64,000 nt of DNA from Mesobacillus subterraneus (GTDB taxonomy: Bacteria; Bacillota; Bacilli; Bacillales; Cytobacillaceae): the NCBI RefSeq assembly GCF_020524355.2, contig NZ_CP129019.1, positions 496,001-560,000 of the forward strand, written 5' to 3'. Positions 44,537-52,666 of this stretch are shown one piece after another. Positions within the stretch are counted from its first letter, which is position 1, and every line of letters begins with the position of its first letter. The notes beneath the pieces were generated by a model. It saw only the letters and a list, made by a program, of their open reading frames with translations. It had not been told where the DNA came from and did not search any database. A program made the translations under genes and the position numbers.

Positions 44537-46050
44537 ACGACTGGACTTCCACTTTTATAGATCGAAAAGACGAACTTTTAAGTGCCTTGCTCGAACATAT
44601 CCAGATTTCTTTCATAGCGCTGTTTTTTGCTGTACTGATTGCGATTCCTCTTGGTATCTTTTTGACAAGAAGGAAACGGATTTCCGAAGGAATTATTGGG
44701 ATAACAGCTGTTCTTCAGACAATTCCTTCCCTGGCATTGCTCGGCCTGTTGATTCCACTATTCGGAATCGGCAAAGTCCCAGCAATCATTGCCCTAGTGG
44801 CTTATGCACTGCTGCCGATCTTAAGGAATACATATACAGGAATCAATGAGGTGGATCCATCGTTAATCGAAGCTGCTCGTGCTATGGGAATGAACAGCAA
44901 GCGCCGTTTGATGAAGGTTGAACTTCCTTTGGCGATGCCCGTCATTATGGCTGGAATCCGGACGGCGATGGTCTTGATCGTCGGAACTGCGACAATTGCA
45001 GCACTGATTGGAGCAGGAGGGTTAGGTGACCTGATCCTTCTCGGAATTGACAGGAATAATACGGCATTAATCGTCCTTGGTGCAATCCCAGCGGCCTTGC
45101 TTGCGATTCTGTTCGATCTTGTGCTTAGAAGGTTCGAAACTGCTTCCTTTAAAAAATCGCTCATTACGATAGGTACTATTTCATTAGCTGTCCTTGTCAT
45201 GATGGCCATTCCGTTCCTAGGCGGGAAAAATGACGACCAGATTGTCATTGCCGGGAAGCTGGGCTCAGAGCCAGAAATCTTGATTAATATGTACAAGCTA
45301 TTGATCGAAGAAGAAACGGATCACTCTGTTCAGTTGAAACCAGGATTGGGAAAAACATCTTTTGTTTTTACAGCTTTGAAAAACGGAGATATTGACATTT
45401 ATCCCGAATTCACCGGCACAGCAATCTCGGAATTTTTAAAAGAGACAGCAAGCAGTACTAAACGAGAGGACGTTTACCTGCAAGCAAAAGAAGGCATGAA
45501 AAAAGAGTTCCATATGGTAATGCTCCAGCCAATGGATTATAACAATACGTATGCTTTAGCTGTTCCTAAAAAGTTCGCTGAAGATAATGATCTAAAAACC
45601 ATCTCGGACCTGAAATCAATAGAATCCTCGCTAAAAGCAGGTTTCACACTTGAATTTTCCGATCGTGAAGATGGCTACAAAGGTATCAAAAAACTCTATG
45701 GCTTAAAGCTACCAAGCTTGATTACGATGGAGCCAAAGCTAAGATACAGAGCAATCAAAAATGGGGAAATCAACCTTGTCGATGCTTACTCCACTGATAG
45801 TGAGCTGCAACGATATAAATTGCTTGTACTTGAGGACGATAAAAACCTATTTCCTCCATATCAGGGAGCTCCGCTGCTTAGAGCAGAAACAGCTGAAAAA
45901 TATCCCGAGATCATTGAAGTCCTCAACAAGTTAGCCGGTAAAATCACCGATGACGAAATGCGAAAAATGAATTACCAGGTGAATGTAGAAGGAGAATCAG
46001 CTGAGGAAACAGCTAGGGAGTATTTAAAGGGAGCAGGGTTATTGGAATGA
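44533..46050 (+). CDS. ABC permease fused to its substrate-binding domain (OpuF/EgtU-BilE type)
   Basis: A 505-aa fusion: residues 1-220 are an OpuCB-like permease (six helices; EAARAMGMNSKRRLMKVELP is the ATPase-contact loop) and residues about 230-505 an OpuAC-like binding domain facing outwards (AGKLGSEPEILINMYKLLIE, GDIDIYPEFTGTAISEFL, YNNTYALAVPKKFAED, LVDAYSTDSELQRY). Such fusions occur in OpuF (betaine uptake, B. infantis) and in the EgtU/BilE group (ergothioneine). The GKTSFVF and YNNTYALAV segments look more like the EgtU/BilE branch, but this is from memory of the family. The ATG overlaps the ATPase stop. Confidence 0.88.
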   Translation: MNDWTSTFIDRKDELLSALLEHIQISFIALFFAVLIAIPLGIFLTRRKRISEGIIGITAVLQTIPSLALLGLLIPLFGIGKVPAIIALVAYALLPILRNTYTGINEVDPSLIEAARAMGMNSKRRLMKVELPLAMPVIMAGIRTAMVLIVGTATIAALIGAGGLGDLILLGIDRNNTALIVLGAIPAALLAILFDLVLRRFETASFKKSLITIGTISLAVLVMMAIPFLGGKNDDQIVIAGKLGSEPEILINMYKLLIEEETDHSVQLKPGLGKTSFVFTALKNGDIDIYPEFTGTAISEFLKETASSTKREDVYLQAKEGMKKEFHMVMLQPMDYNNTYALAVPKKFAEDNDLKTISDLKSIESSLKAGFTLEFSDREDGYKGIKKLYGLKLPSLITMEPKLRYRAIKNGEINLVDAYSTDSELQRYKLLVLEDDKNLFPPYQGAPLLRAETAEKYPEIIEVLNKLAGKITDDEMRKMNYQVNVEGESAEETAREYLKGAGLLE

Positions 46051-46104
46051 TTAATGGTGGAATCCAAGAAGTATACTAACTGAGATCAGAATCAGGATCA
46101 TAAC

Positions 46105-46143
46105 AAGAGGCGGAAAAACCAAATGGTTTTTCCGCCTCTTTAT
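46105..46143 (+). terminator. intrinsic terminator of the fused ABC operon
   Basis: AAGAGGCGGAAAAACCA (46105-46121) / TGGTTTTTCCGCCTCTT (46124-46140), a perfect 17-bp stem with a 2-nt loop, followed by TATTAG. Confidence 0.92.
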
Positions 46144-46154
46144 TAGTGGAAGAA

Positions 46155-46319
46155 TTAGTTACTTAAATTAGATAAAAAACGAGCCTTTGCCTGTTCGAAA
46201 ATGGCATTGATTTCACCATGAATGGATTCTCTTTCAATTATATTAGACACATCTATAACCTTATAGTTTAATTCTTTCACTAAATTATGTTCTTCTAAAG
46301 TCGAAATATCCTTAAACAA
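46155..46319 (-). CDS. 54-residue hypothetical protein (possible remnant)
   Basis: Minus-strand TTG at 46319 lies 7 nt after AGGAGG. The product reads MFKDISTLEEHNLVKELNYK then VIDVSNIIERESIHGEINAI and FEQAKARFLSNLSN. The pattern resembles the C-terminal end of small P-loop kinases, so it could be a gene remnant. The open frame extends upstream to 46466 with a hydrophobic, unconvincing N-terminus. No function assigned. Confidence 0.35.
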   Translation of the reverse strand: MFKDISTLEEHNLVKELNYKVIDVSNIIERESIHGEINAIFEQAKARFLSNLSN

Positions 46320-46469
46320 ATGAAATCCTCCTGTACCTCTTATGAAACAATTCAATACCCCATAAAAGGGTTGCTTTCTTAATAGATAAGAATTTACCCA
46401 TTTTATAAACAAGTAAACACTTATGAAAACAGGAAAAGACCGGAGATTCTTTAAAGAGACAATCAATAA

Positions 46470-46506
46470 AAAAGCTGCAAAACCAATTGGTTTTGCAGCT
46501 TTTTTG
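46470..46506. terminator. intrinsic terminator-like hairpin beside the tRNA fragment
   Basis: AAAAAAGCTGCAAAACCA pairs with TTGGTTTTGCAGCTTTTTT, a near-perfect long stem with T tail on the plus strand and A run on the other, hence possibly bidirectional. On the minus strand it sits just beyond the 3' end of the partial tRNA, so it may be the original tRNA terminator. Confidence 0.8.
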
Positions 46507-46510
46507 TTAG

Positions 46511-46552
46511 TGGAGAATAGGGGGCTCGAACCCCTGACCTCAACGCTGCCAG
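46511..46552 (-). pseudogene. 3' half of tRNA-Ala(GGC): probable attachment-site scar
   Basis: Read on the minus strand: loop CTGGCAG (anticodon GGC), stem CGTTG, variable AGGTC, T-arm AGGGG-TTCGAGC-CCCCT, acceptor ATTCTCC and discriminator A. The acceptor allows the G3-U70 pair of alanine tRNAs. The partner 5' half is absent: the match stops exactly at the anticodon loop (46552). This is what tyrosine-recombinase elements leave at their distal end when they integrate in a tRNA gene. By orientation the element lies to the right of it. No intact copy of this tRNA is seen in the window. Confidence 0.75.
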
Positions 46553-46727
46553 AGGAAATCCATTAGTTAAACTGAGTTAAATAAGTTTAATTAAAATCAA
46601 TTAAGTCTTGATTTATAAGGGTTTGGGGACTGTAGTAAACAATCTAAGTAAATCTAGTACAATTAAATAAAATAAGTCTGTGCACTGTTTTGTGCACTAT
46701 TTAAAAAGCGTGTGGTCAAAAAAAGGT

Positions 46728-46758
46728 CAGTTAAGATAACACTTAACTGGTTTTTTTA
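46728..46758 (+). terminator. intrinsic terminator in the 46553-46886 gap
   Basis: CAGTTAAG (46728-46735) / CTTAACTG (46742-46749) then GTTTTTTT. The gap 46553-46886 also has a direct repeat TGTGCACT (twice about 46680-46700) but no gene. Confidence 0.7.
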
Positions 46759-46886
46759 ATGAAGGAAACGAAATCTATACTTTCTTGTAACTGTAAAAAG
46801 GTCCAGTAAGGGTTATCGTTTAAGTTGGGTTTGAAATTTTTTATTGGAGGGATATAATCTCAAATATACTACACGGAGGTTTCCAG

Positions 46887-47084
46887 ATGAATAATGAAAG
46901 CTTAGGTACTCAGTTAAGATCAGAACGACTTATAAGGAATATGTCTCAAGAGCAGGTTTGCGAAGAACTCAATATGACAACCAGGACTCTAGGCAACATA
47001 GAAAATGACAAAGGAAATCACAGAGGATCTACTTTAAAAAAGTTAACAGATTTCTATGGGATAGATCCCGAAAAACTAAAATAA
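46887..47084 (+). CDS. small XRE-family regulator
   Basis: A 65-aa single-domain Cro/C1 (XRE) DNA-binding protein: LGTQLRSERLIRNMSQEQVC, helix-turn-helix QEQVCEELNMTTRTLGNIEN, ending FYGIDPEKLK. ACGGAGG precedes the ATG. Position next to an attachment-like tRNA fragment is typical of mobile-element regulators. Its relation to the frameshifted gene downstream is unknown. Confidence 0.82.
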   Translation: MNNESLGTQLRSERLIRNMSQEQVCEELNMTTRTLGNIENDKGNHRGSTLKKLTDFYGIDPEKLK

Positions 47085-47178
47085 CTCTCCCGAATTGTTG
47101 GCTATAATTTTGACTTGTTTAAATTAAATCGTTTTTATTCCGATATACACTGTAGCCACAAACAAGGAGATGGATGGA

Positions 47179-47537
47179 TTGAGTTTAGAATCACTTACAG
47201 CAAAGATTAACAAAAACGTAGAAGAAATGGAACTTGCTACCGCAAGGGTTTATATTGAAGAAAATATTGGAATCTTAAATGAGCATAGAAATATGTTAAA
47301 TAAAAATGCAAGGGAGTATTGGATTTCATCTTGCAAATGCAGGCTCATGATGGACAGCCGTTGACAAGAAAGGATATGGCTATCATTAATGCAATTAATA
47401 CATACGCAAATAAGTTCGACGTTAGAGGAATAAAAATGATTGTAAAGGACCATCCCAACTTACTGATTAGAAAAGATACACCAGCATATCTAAATACAGA
47501 TGCAAAAATTATCCTAGAAGGCATGAAAGCAATCTAA
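47179..47537 (+). pseudogene. conserved Bacillus hypothetical protein, one frameshift
   Basis: The first frame gives LSLESLTAKINKNVEEMELA, TARVYIEENIGILNEHRNML, NKNARE and then stops making sense at about 47314-47319; the second continues LDFILQMQAHDGQPLTRKDM, AIINAINTYANKFDVRGIKM and ends ILEGMKAI. Joined it makes a protein of about 118 aa of a small family found in bacilli whose function I do not know. One missing base (GAG-TAT-TGG instead of GAG-GTA-TTG) explains it. The TTG at 47179 follows AAGGAGATGG. Confidence 0.65.
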
Positions 47538-47559
47538 GAAAGTCAATAAACCGTTAAAA

Positions 47560-47592
47560 GCCCATCTCGTTTGAGGAGGGCTATTTCTATTT
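47560..47592 (+). terminator. terminator-like hairpin
   Basis: AGCCCATCTC / GAGGAGGGCT with a GTTT loop, followed by ATTTCTATTT, just after the frameshifted gene. Another hairpin, AAACCTT / AAAGGTTTTT, is at about 47641-47673. The rest of 47593-47930 has no gene. Confidence 0.6.
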
Positions 47593-47927
47593 AACAAAAC
47601 GAACTAATGGTTCGTGAAAATTTTTCAATAAAAATTTAAAAAAACCTTCATATTTTCTGAGTATAAAGGTTTTTGGCTTTTACGAAATGTTTCCCCTTTG
47701 TCTACAAATGCTGGAACGTGCTTTTCTGCTTAGAAATATTTCTCTTTTTATTGAGTACATTCCGGTTTAAGTTGTAATTATTCAGTAAAGGACACGCCAT
47801 TAATAAAAGGTAGCGTATGATTCCCATGGAACAGATATTTCTAAGGTCCCATCTTTCATTGGTTTTTGGTTCATGATGACCTACTATTTGCTTGAAGTAT
47901 GTATGAATGATATTCAACTACCGGGTT

Positions 47928-47990
47928 TGTTGACCCAAGAAGGATTAACGCTTATTTATGAATTAACGCTCATTATCAAACGTCTTATGT
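47928..47990. repeat. dispersed intergenic repeat, copy C
   Basis: CCGGGTTTGTTGACCCAAGA then AGGATTAACGCTTATT. Same core (GTTGACCC...GGATTAAC) as copies A, B and D. Confidence 0.6.
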
Positions 47991-48046
47991 TGATTTTATT
48001 GTATTTCTGCTAACTTTATTAAGGAAGCTTAGTTCAAATATTATTC

Positions 48047-48087
48047 AAAAAGTGCAATGCATTTTAATAGCAAGCATTGCACTTTTT
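48047..48087 (-). terminator. intrinsic terminator of the MFS gene
   Basis: AAAAAGTGCAATGC (48047-48060) / GCATTGCACTTTTT (48074-48087), perfect 14-bp stem. On the minus strand it ends the ArsR-MFS operon. Confidence 0.85.
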
Positions 48088-48088
48088 C

Positions 48089-49315
48089 TTAACCAATATT
48101 TCTAATTTGTTTAGCAGCTGAGTCCCCATTAATGATTGTTTTTAATAAATAATATAAACCAGGAAGTACAATGAATGTTCCAATTAACAAATACGTTAAT
48201 CGTGTGCTAATTCCCAGGAATGAAGCAGATGCAAATAAAATCCCCAAGGGCATAGTAAGTCTTAAAAATAGCAAACGAATTGAACTTAACTGTGAAAGTC
48301 GTTCTCTAGGTGCTTCTCTTTGAAAGTATGCAGCACTCTGTGCATTAAACAATGAAAACAAAATGCCTCCTATTAGCTCACAAGCCCATGCAAATGGGAT
48401 ATTTGGAACGAAATAAAGCAAAACAAAGGAAAGTCCACCACCTATTAAACCCGAGTACATAAGGAGATTGTTTTTCGGTAACTTTGTGAGCAGTAACATT
48501 CCTATAGCATATCCAACGGGAAAAGTCCCAGAGAATACCGCATACTCCCAAGCTTGTCCATTGAGATCTCCTCGAATAAAAGGAACATTTATTACCATCG
48601 TGGCTCCTACGGCAAACTGCACAATTGAAGATAAGATCGTTAGTTTTAATAAATGCGGATATTGAAAAAATGTGAAGTAACCAGCTTTTAATTCTTCCCA
48701 CCAGAACTTTTTGGACCATGTTGCAATTTTTTCAACACTCTTCTGTGGTATTTGTAATAAGGAGATATAGCTTAGTAAAAACATTAGACTAGAAATAATG
48801 TATATAACATAAATAGGACTGACTAAAAGAAGTAATGATGTAATACCAGGAGCAATAAAACTCATTAATCTAAGAGTTCCGTCTAATAAACTATTTGCTT
48901 GTACCAGCTCTTTTTCAGAACATAAATCAGGCAATAGTGAAAAAGAAAGACTTGCATATATTGGCTGAACTAGGCCTAATAAACATTGTAAAATAATTAA
49001 ACCTATTATTGTAATGTAATCCTCTCCTCTTAAATAGCCTAAGAGAGGCAGAAGGTATGCTCCTGAACGAATTAGTTGTATATTTTTTAGCATTTTTTCT
49101 TTAATAACATGATTAAGGAAAGGTGAGCTTATTCCCTGAAGTACTAAGGACGGAAGAAAGTAAATCAACCAGAGAGCTCCCATCCATTCCTTCGACCCCG
49201 TAATCTCATACAATAAAAGCCCATTTACAATCCCGCCGGCAGCTCCCCCGAACTCAGAAACAATTTCTCCAATCCAAAGAGATTTGAACGATTTTGAATA
49301 CCCCATTTTATTCAT
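48089..49315 (-). CDS. MFS transporter
   Basis: A 408-aa membrane protein with about 11-12 helices, of the MFS group with NMAPs such as macrolide/multidrug exporters (YxjF/MefA-like pattern): SKSFKSLWIGEIVSEFGGAA, WMGALWLIYFLPSLV, and LSFVLLYFVPNIPFAWACEL. The minus-strand ATG at 49315 overlaps the ArsR gene stop by 8 bp and follows GGGGAAA; further upstream starts would lie inside that gene. Co-transcribed with the regulator, so export of whatever the regulator senses is likely. Notably AT-rich compared with the core genes. Confidence 0.85.
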   Translation of the reverse strand: MNKMGYSKSFKSLWIGEIVSEFGGAAGGIVNGLLLYEITGSKEWMGALWLIYFLPSLVLQGISSPFLNHVIKEKMLKNIQLIRSGAYLLPLLGYLRGEDYITIIGLIILQCLLGLVQPIYASLSFSLLPDLCSEKELVQANSLLDGTLRLMSFIAPGITSLLLLVSPIYVIYIISSLMFLLSYISLLQIPQKSVEKIATWSKKFWWEELKAGYFTFFQYPHLLKLTILSSIVQFAVGATMVINVPFIRGDLNGQAWEYAVFSGTFPVGYAIGMLLLTKLPKNNLLMYSGLIGGGLSFVLLYFVPNIPFAWACELIGGILFSLFNAQSAAYFQREAPRERLSQLSSIRLLFLRLTMPLGILFASASFLGISTRLTYLLIGTFIVLPGLYYLLKTIINGDSAAKQIRNIG

Positions 49316-50354
49316 GAATTTCCCCAAGATATTGATTAAGACGTTTCGAAAAAGTTTGGATTTTCGAAGTGTTTGCTGAGTAAATCCCTTTATCAACCTT
49401 AATGAACTTAGCTGCTTTTAACAGGGAAAGTTGATGATGAAGGGTTGTTTTTGAAACATTAAAATGAATGCTCAAATCTTGCAGAGAAATGGGTCCTTTT
49501 GTGATTTGATACAACAACTTTAAGCGAAGTTCATCCCCCAATGATTTATGACCTTGTACTAGTTCTTGAGGGGGAACACCAGGTTCTAAAAGTGCATCTT
49601 CGTTTAATGGATAAAAGAACAGCTTTGTATCAGGAGAGCGTAGTTCCAAAATCCATGGACGATAGGATACATGCGGTACGAGCTTTACCTGCCAAACAGA
49701 TGGTTCTGGCAGATACTTTGCTCCTCCTGTAATACGTTCGATTTCCTCCAATGGTATAGAATTATCAATTACCCGGTTTTTTTTATTTTCGAAAGACAGG
49801 GCTTGCAACCACTTCGCCCAATCATTTTGTTCACTGATCCACTGAGACCATACAAGAATTGTATCAGTTAACAATCCAATTATGTCCTTATATTCTTTTT
49901 GCCGGAAGGAAAGGACATAGGCATTGAGATACTCATGATCCTTAAAATAAGAAGCATATTGAAAAAAGACATCTCCATTCATATAATTTATTGCTGTGTT
50001 TTTTCTTATAGCCTCATATGTACGGTCCTTATAGGGTAAGACTGTTTCATAAAACGATTCTGGTTCCAACTCATTTAATGAGTTTATAAAGCCTTGAACA
50101 TTGGAAGAGCAAAGTTTATTTTGCAACATAAGTAACGCATACCATAAATTTGTATCCTCAATTTCTTTTAGATTACTCATTAATGTTGATGGCATATTTG
50201 ATTGGTGTTGCAACCAATTTTCATCTTGCTCAAAGGTGTGACGCAACTTGCTATGAGTAAAGGCTGCAATACCTAGTGTAATCTCCCATACAGGTGAGGC
50301 CTCAACGGATATTGATAAGCTTTCTTGTGGTAGTGGCGAATAAATCTGTTTCAT
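49308..50354 (-). CDS. ArsR-type winged-helix regulator with long N-terminal domain
   Basis: A 348-aa protein whose C-terminal 90 residues form an ArsR-like winged helix: HKSLGDELRLKLLYQITKGP, ISLQDLSIHFNVSKTTLHHQ, LSLLKAAKFI. The N-terminal 250 residues are of the DUF5937-like sort often fused to such domains. The ATG is preceded by AAAGGAGG on the minus strand. It forms an operon with the MFS gene it overlaps and probably represses it. The ligand is unknown. Confidence 0.82.
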   Translation of the reverse strand: MKQIYSPLPQESLSISVEASPVWEITLGIAAFTHSKLRHTFEQDENWLQHQSNMPSTLMSNLKEIEDTNLWYALLMLQNKLCSSNVQGFINSLNELEPESFYETVLPYKDRTYEAIRKNTAINYMNGDVFFQYASYFKDHEYLNAYVLSFRQKEYKDIIGLLTDTILVWSQWISEQNDWAKWLQALSFENKKNRVIDNSIPLEEIERITGGAKYLPEPSVWQVKLVPHVSYRPWILELRSPDTKLFFYPLNEDALLEPGVPPQELVQGHKSLGDELRLKLLYQITKGPISLQDLSIHFNVSKTTLHHQLSLLKAAKFIKVDKGIYSANTSKIQTFSKRLNQYLGEIHE

Positions 50355-50477
50355 AGTAAATCCTCCTTTGCATTTATTCTGAATAAATAGAATTTAAAAT
50401 TCAATAATATTAGAATTATATTTTATTTTTAGAAGGCTCACATAATGAATCCAAGGGTTGTGACGTAAAGTCCTTAA

Positions 50478-50560
50478 CAAACGGGTGTGTTGAACCAAGC
50501 AGGATTAACTGCTTTTCTTGTCCCTCTTATTACACTAAAGAGGCAGTTATGTTGAATAAG
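50478..50560. repeat. dispersed intergenic repeat, copy D
   Basis: AACGGGTGTGTTGAACCAAG then CAGGATTAACTGC and CTCTTATTACACTAAAGAGG. Same core as copies A-C. Located between the divergent ArsR and membrane-protein genes. Confidence 0.6.
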
Positions 50561-50620
50561 TGAAATTATTGAGAACTTTTACCATTGTCGTTCGTATTAT
50601 AGTTAGGAGGTGTATGTTCC

Positions 50621-51118
50621 GTGAAATGGTTTTTACTTCAAATCCTGACTTTAGGTGCTATAGGAATATTGATGGCGGTTTTAGAATTAAATGAGGGTAA
50701 TAGAATTGTTAGCTCTTCTGCAAATTGGACCCCAGCAAACAACATTTATATCACATTTTTTATCGTAACAGTGGTTTTATCTTGCTTCTATTTAATTTTT
50801 TTATTGGAGGCAAAAAAGAATGACAATATTTTTAAACGATCTTTTTGGAATGTGATGCCCAAGCTTACTATCTCGGTTGGTGTTTTATCTATTATTCTGT
50901 TTTTAGTAGGGGGAACTGTAGGACCAATTATGACCTGGGTGGAACAGTGGCGGTCACTCTTATATGTTTTCCTTATTTACTTTCTATTTTTAATATTTCT
51001 CTTTATTTTTTCGATTGAGCACAAGAAACAAAGAAATAACAATCGTATTAACAAAACCATCCTTACTTCATACATATGGACAATTGTTCTGTTTTTTGCA
51101 ATCTTTTTTGTTTTTTAA
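50621..51118 (+). CDS. four-helix membrane protein of unknown function
   Basis: A 165-aa hydrophobic protein with helices at about residues 3-20, 43-63, 80-103, 115-130 and 145-163, short charged loops, and a basic stretch KKQRNNNRINK. The GTG start follows GGAGGTG. No family recognised. Divergent from the ArsR-MFS operon, within the AT-rich accessory region. Confidence 0.65.
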   Translation: MKWFLLQILTLGAIGILMAVLELNEGNRIVSSSANWTPANNIYITFFIVTVVLSCFYLIFLLEAKKNDNIFKRSFWNVMPKLTISVGVLSIILFLVGGTVGPIMTWVEQWRSLLYVFLIYFLFLIFLFIFSIEHKKQRNNNRINKTILTSYIWTIVLFFAIFFVF

Positions 51119-51156
51119 TCCAGAAGGTTTGCCTTACTTTTTTAAGTTTGTGAACA

Positions 51157-51200
51157 AATGCACTTAAACTATAGGGTGCTTTAGTGGAATAAGACAATAA
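51157..51200. repeat. dispersed repeat 'CTTAAAC..AGGGTGCTTTA', copy 1
   Basis: CACTTAAACTATAGGGTGCT followed by TTAGTGGAATAAG; another copy is at 55688. Similar blocks are common as intergenic repeats of bacilli. The remainder of 51201-51558 has no gene. Confidence 0.5.
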
Positions 51201-51558
51201 TCGGTAATGAAATGACTGACTCATCAAAAGTCGGTCTTTTTTGTGTGATTTACCTTGTGATTTCCCAAGCATATTGTCAGTGATTGGCTATGAGATATCA
51301 TATGATTTTGGACTGTTTTCACCTCACAATTAAACCCGTTAAGCTAATCACTCAGGGTCCCTATTTCTATATTATCTGCTTGTTCCGTAAAAGCCCCCCT
51401 TAAATGGAACAAGATAAAAGACCTTTTCTTGAAAATAACGTCATGGTCGCGGATTAGTGATACAGCGAGGTGTCGAAAATTAAAACACACAATAGAAGGG
51501 AAAGCGATTGACTCGGGCTGTCGTCTATCGCTATAATCATAAAGTTTGCCCTTTGTGG

Positions 51559-51812
51559 TTTACAAAATCACACATCGTGATATACTTTTATTAGGAGTTG
51601 TTACAAAAGAATGGTTCTAGCCAACGAGCCCAAAAGCTGACGTCCATCAGCGACACTGGAGTTTACTAGATCATTTACGTTTTTCGTATGTGCCGGAACC
51701 ACATACTAACCAGGTAATGCTGAACGGCACGAAACAGCAGGACGTATCTTGCGGTGACGTTCACGTACCAGAAGAAAAAGCCTACGCAGTCGTCCAACTG
51801 CGGGGCTTTTCT
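51559..51812 (+). ncRNA. structured RNA candidate with own promoter and terminator
   Basis: TTTACA (51559-51564) and TATACT (51581-51586), 16 bp apart, form a promoter; about 220 nt downstream a terminator AAAAGCC..GCAGT / ACTGC..GGGCTTTTCTTTTT closes the unit (about 51770-51812). Between them are several short hairpins, e.g. GCTGA-CGTCCA-TCAGC and GTGCCG / CGGCAC. Frames in this stretch show no start with ribosome binding site or recognisable protein, and the composition is more GC-rich than its flanks. It could be a small regulatory RNA or an antitoxin-type RNA; no class recognised. Confidence 0.35.
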
Positions 51813-51968
51813 TTTTGTGCTGTATTCCTGGATCACTGGTTGAACCCATCGTTTTATACACCTGTCCTGCATGTCCATACGAAGAAGCGGCTTCGGGTTG
51901 TCCAGTCCCGGTAAAAATGCTGCATAAAATCAATGAATGTCCATATGATAAGGTCAAGCGTGGTTATG

Positions 51969-52208
51969 CTAAGGTTTTAATCGAGCGCCTATGTCGACCA
52001 CTCCACTTGCTGCCGCGATGTCGGCAATAAGTTTCAGGTCAACGCCCGCCAGGGAGAACAAGGCGATACCCAGGATAAGGACGATTGCGAAAATCGACCA
52101 TTTCAGCTCTTTGAGTATCAGTGCTTGTCCTTCCTTGCGGGTTTTATAGGCAGCTGCCCTTTTGAGGGGGCATTGGTTGGTGTTGCGTTTGGAGTTGTTA
52201 CGAGCCAA
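51969..52208 (-). CDS. small membrane protein, 79 residues
   Basis: Minus-strand TTG at 52208 follows AGGGGTGAGGGTGG. The protein has a basic N-terminus (MARNNSKRNTNQCPLKRAAA), a helix WSIFAIVLILGIALFSLAGV and a short hydrophobic tail (LIADIAAASGVVDIGARLKP). It faces the RNA candidate at 51559-51812 in convergent orientation. A membrane peptide beside a small RNA recalls type I toxin-antitoxin pairs, but there is no direct evidence. Confidence 0.4.
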   Translation of the reverse strand: MARNNSKRNTNQCPLKRAAAYKTRKEGQALILKELKWSIFAIVLILGIALFSLAGVDLKLIADIAAASGVVDIGARLKP

Positions 52209-52666
52209 CCACCCTCACCCCTTTCTTCCATAGAATGGAGGATAAAAGGACAGGTTCGCTTCCCGTAATATTATTATAACAAATTCACTTCCAACAATTA
52301 CCCCTTTTAGGCGAAAAAGCGTTCGACAATGGCTGAATCCCAAAGTATTTTTCATTTTTACTTCCTCGCATTCTTGTGTTCACTACCAATTTCCTTCATT
52401 TTTCCACACATGAGGCTGATTTATATAGAAACATATAAAATAGAAGTCTTGGTGGCTAAAAAAGATGCATGCACCGCACATATTCCGGGTAAACGCATAC
52501 CCCCTGTTTTCCATTCCAAATAGGTGAACAAAATACAGCAATCACTTGTCCTAAAATTTTCCCAAGTCCAGTTGGTGCAATCTATTAAAATTTGACTATG
52601 AATCTTCCAATTTTATGGTACATTGGGAATTGTAAGAAATTACAAAAAATAAGGAGGAATGCACGT

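Noticed and set aside
46320..46466. N-terminal extension of the 54-residue minus-strand ORF
   Set aside because: The ribosome binding site AGGAGG sits inside it, and the extension has an unconvincing hydrophobic composition.
51675..52030. Overlapping ORFs of 60-80 codons on both strands
   Set aside because: No ribosome binding sites, no family resemblance, and all frames are open because of composition; treated as a structured RNA region.
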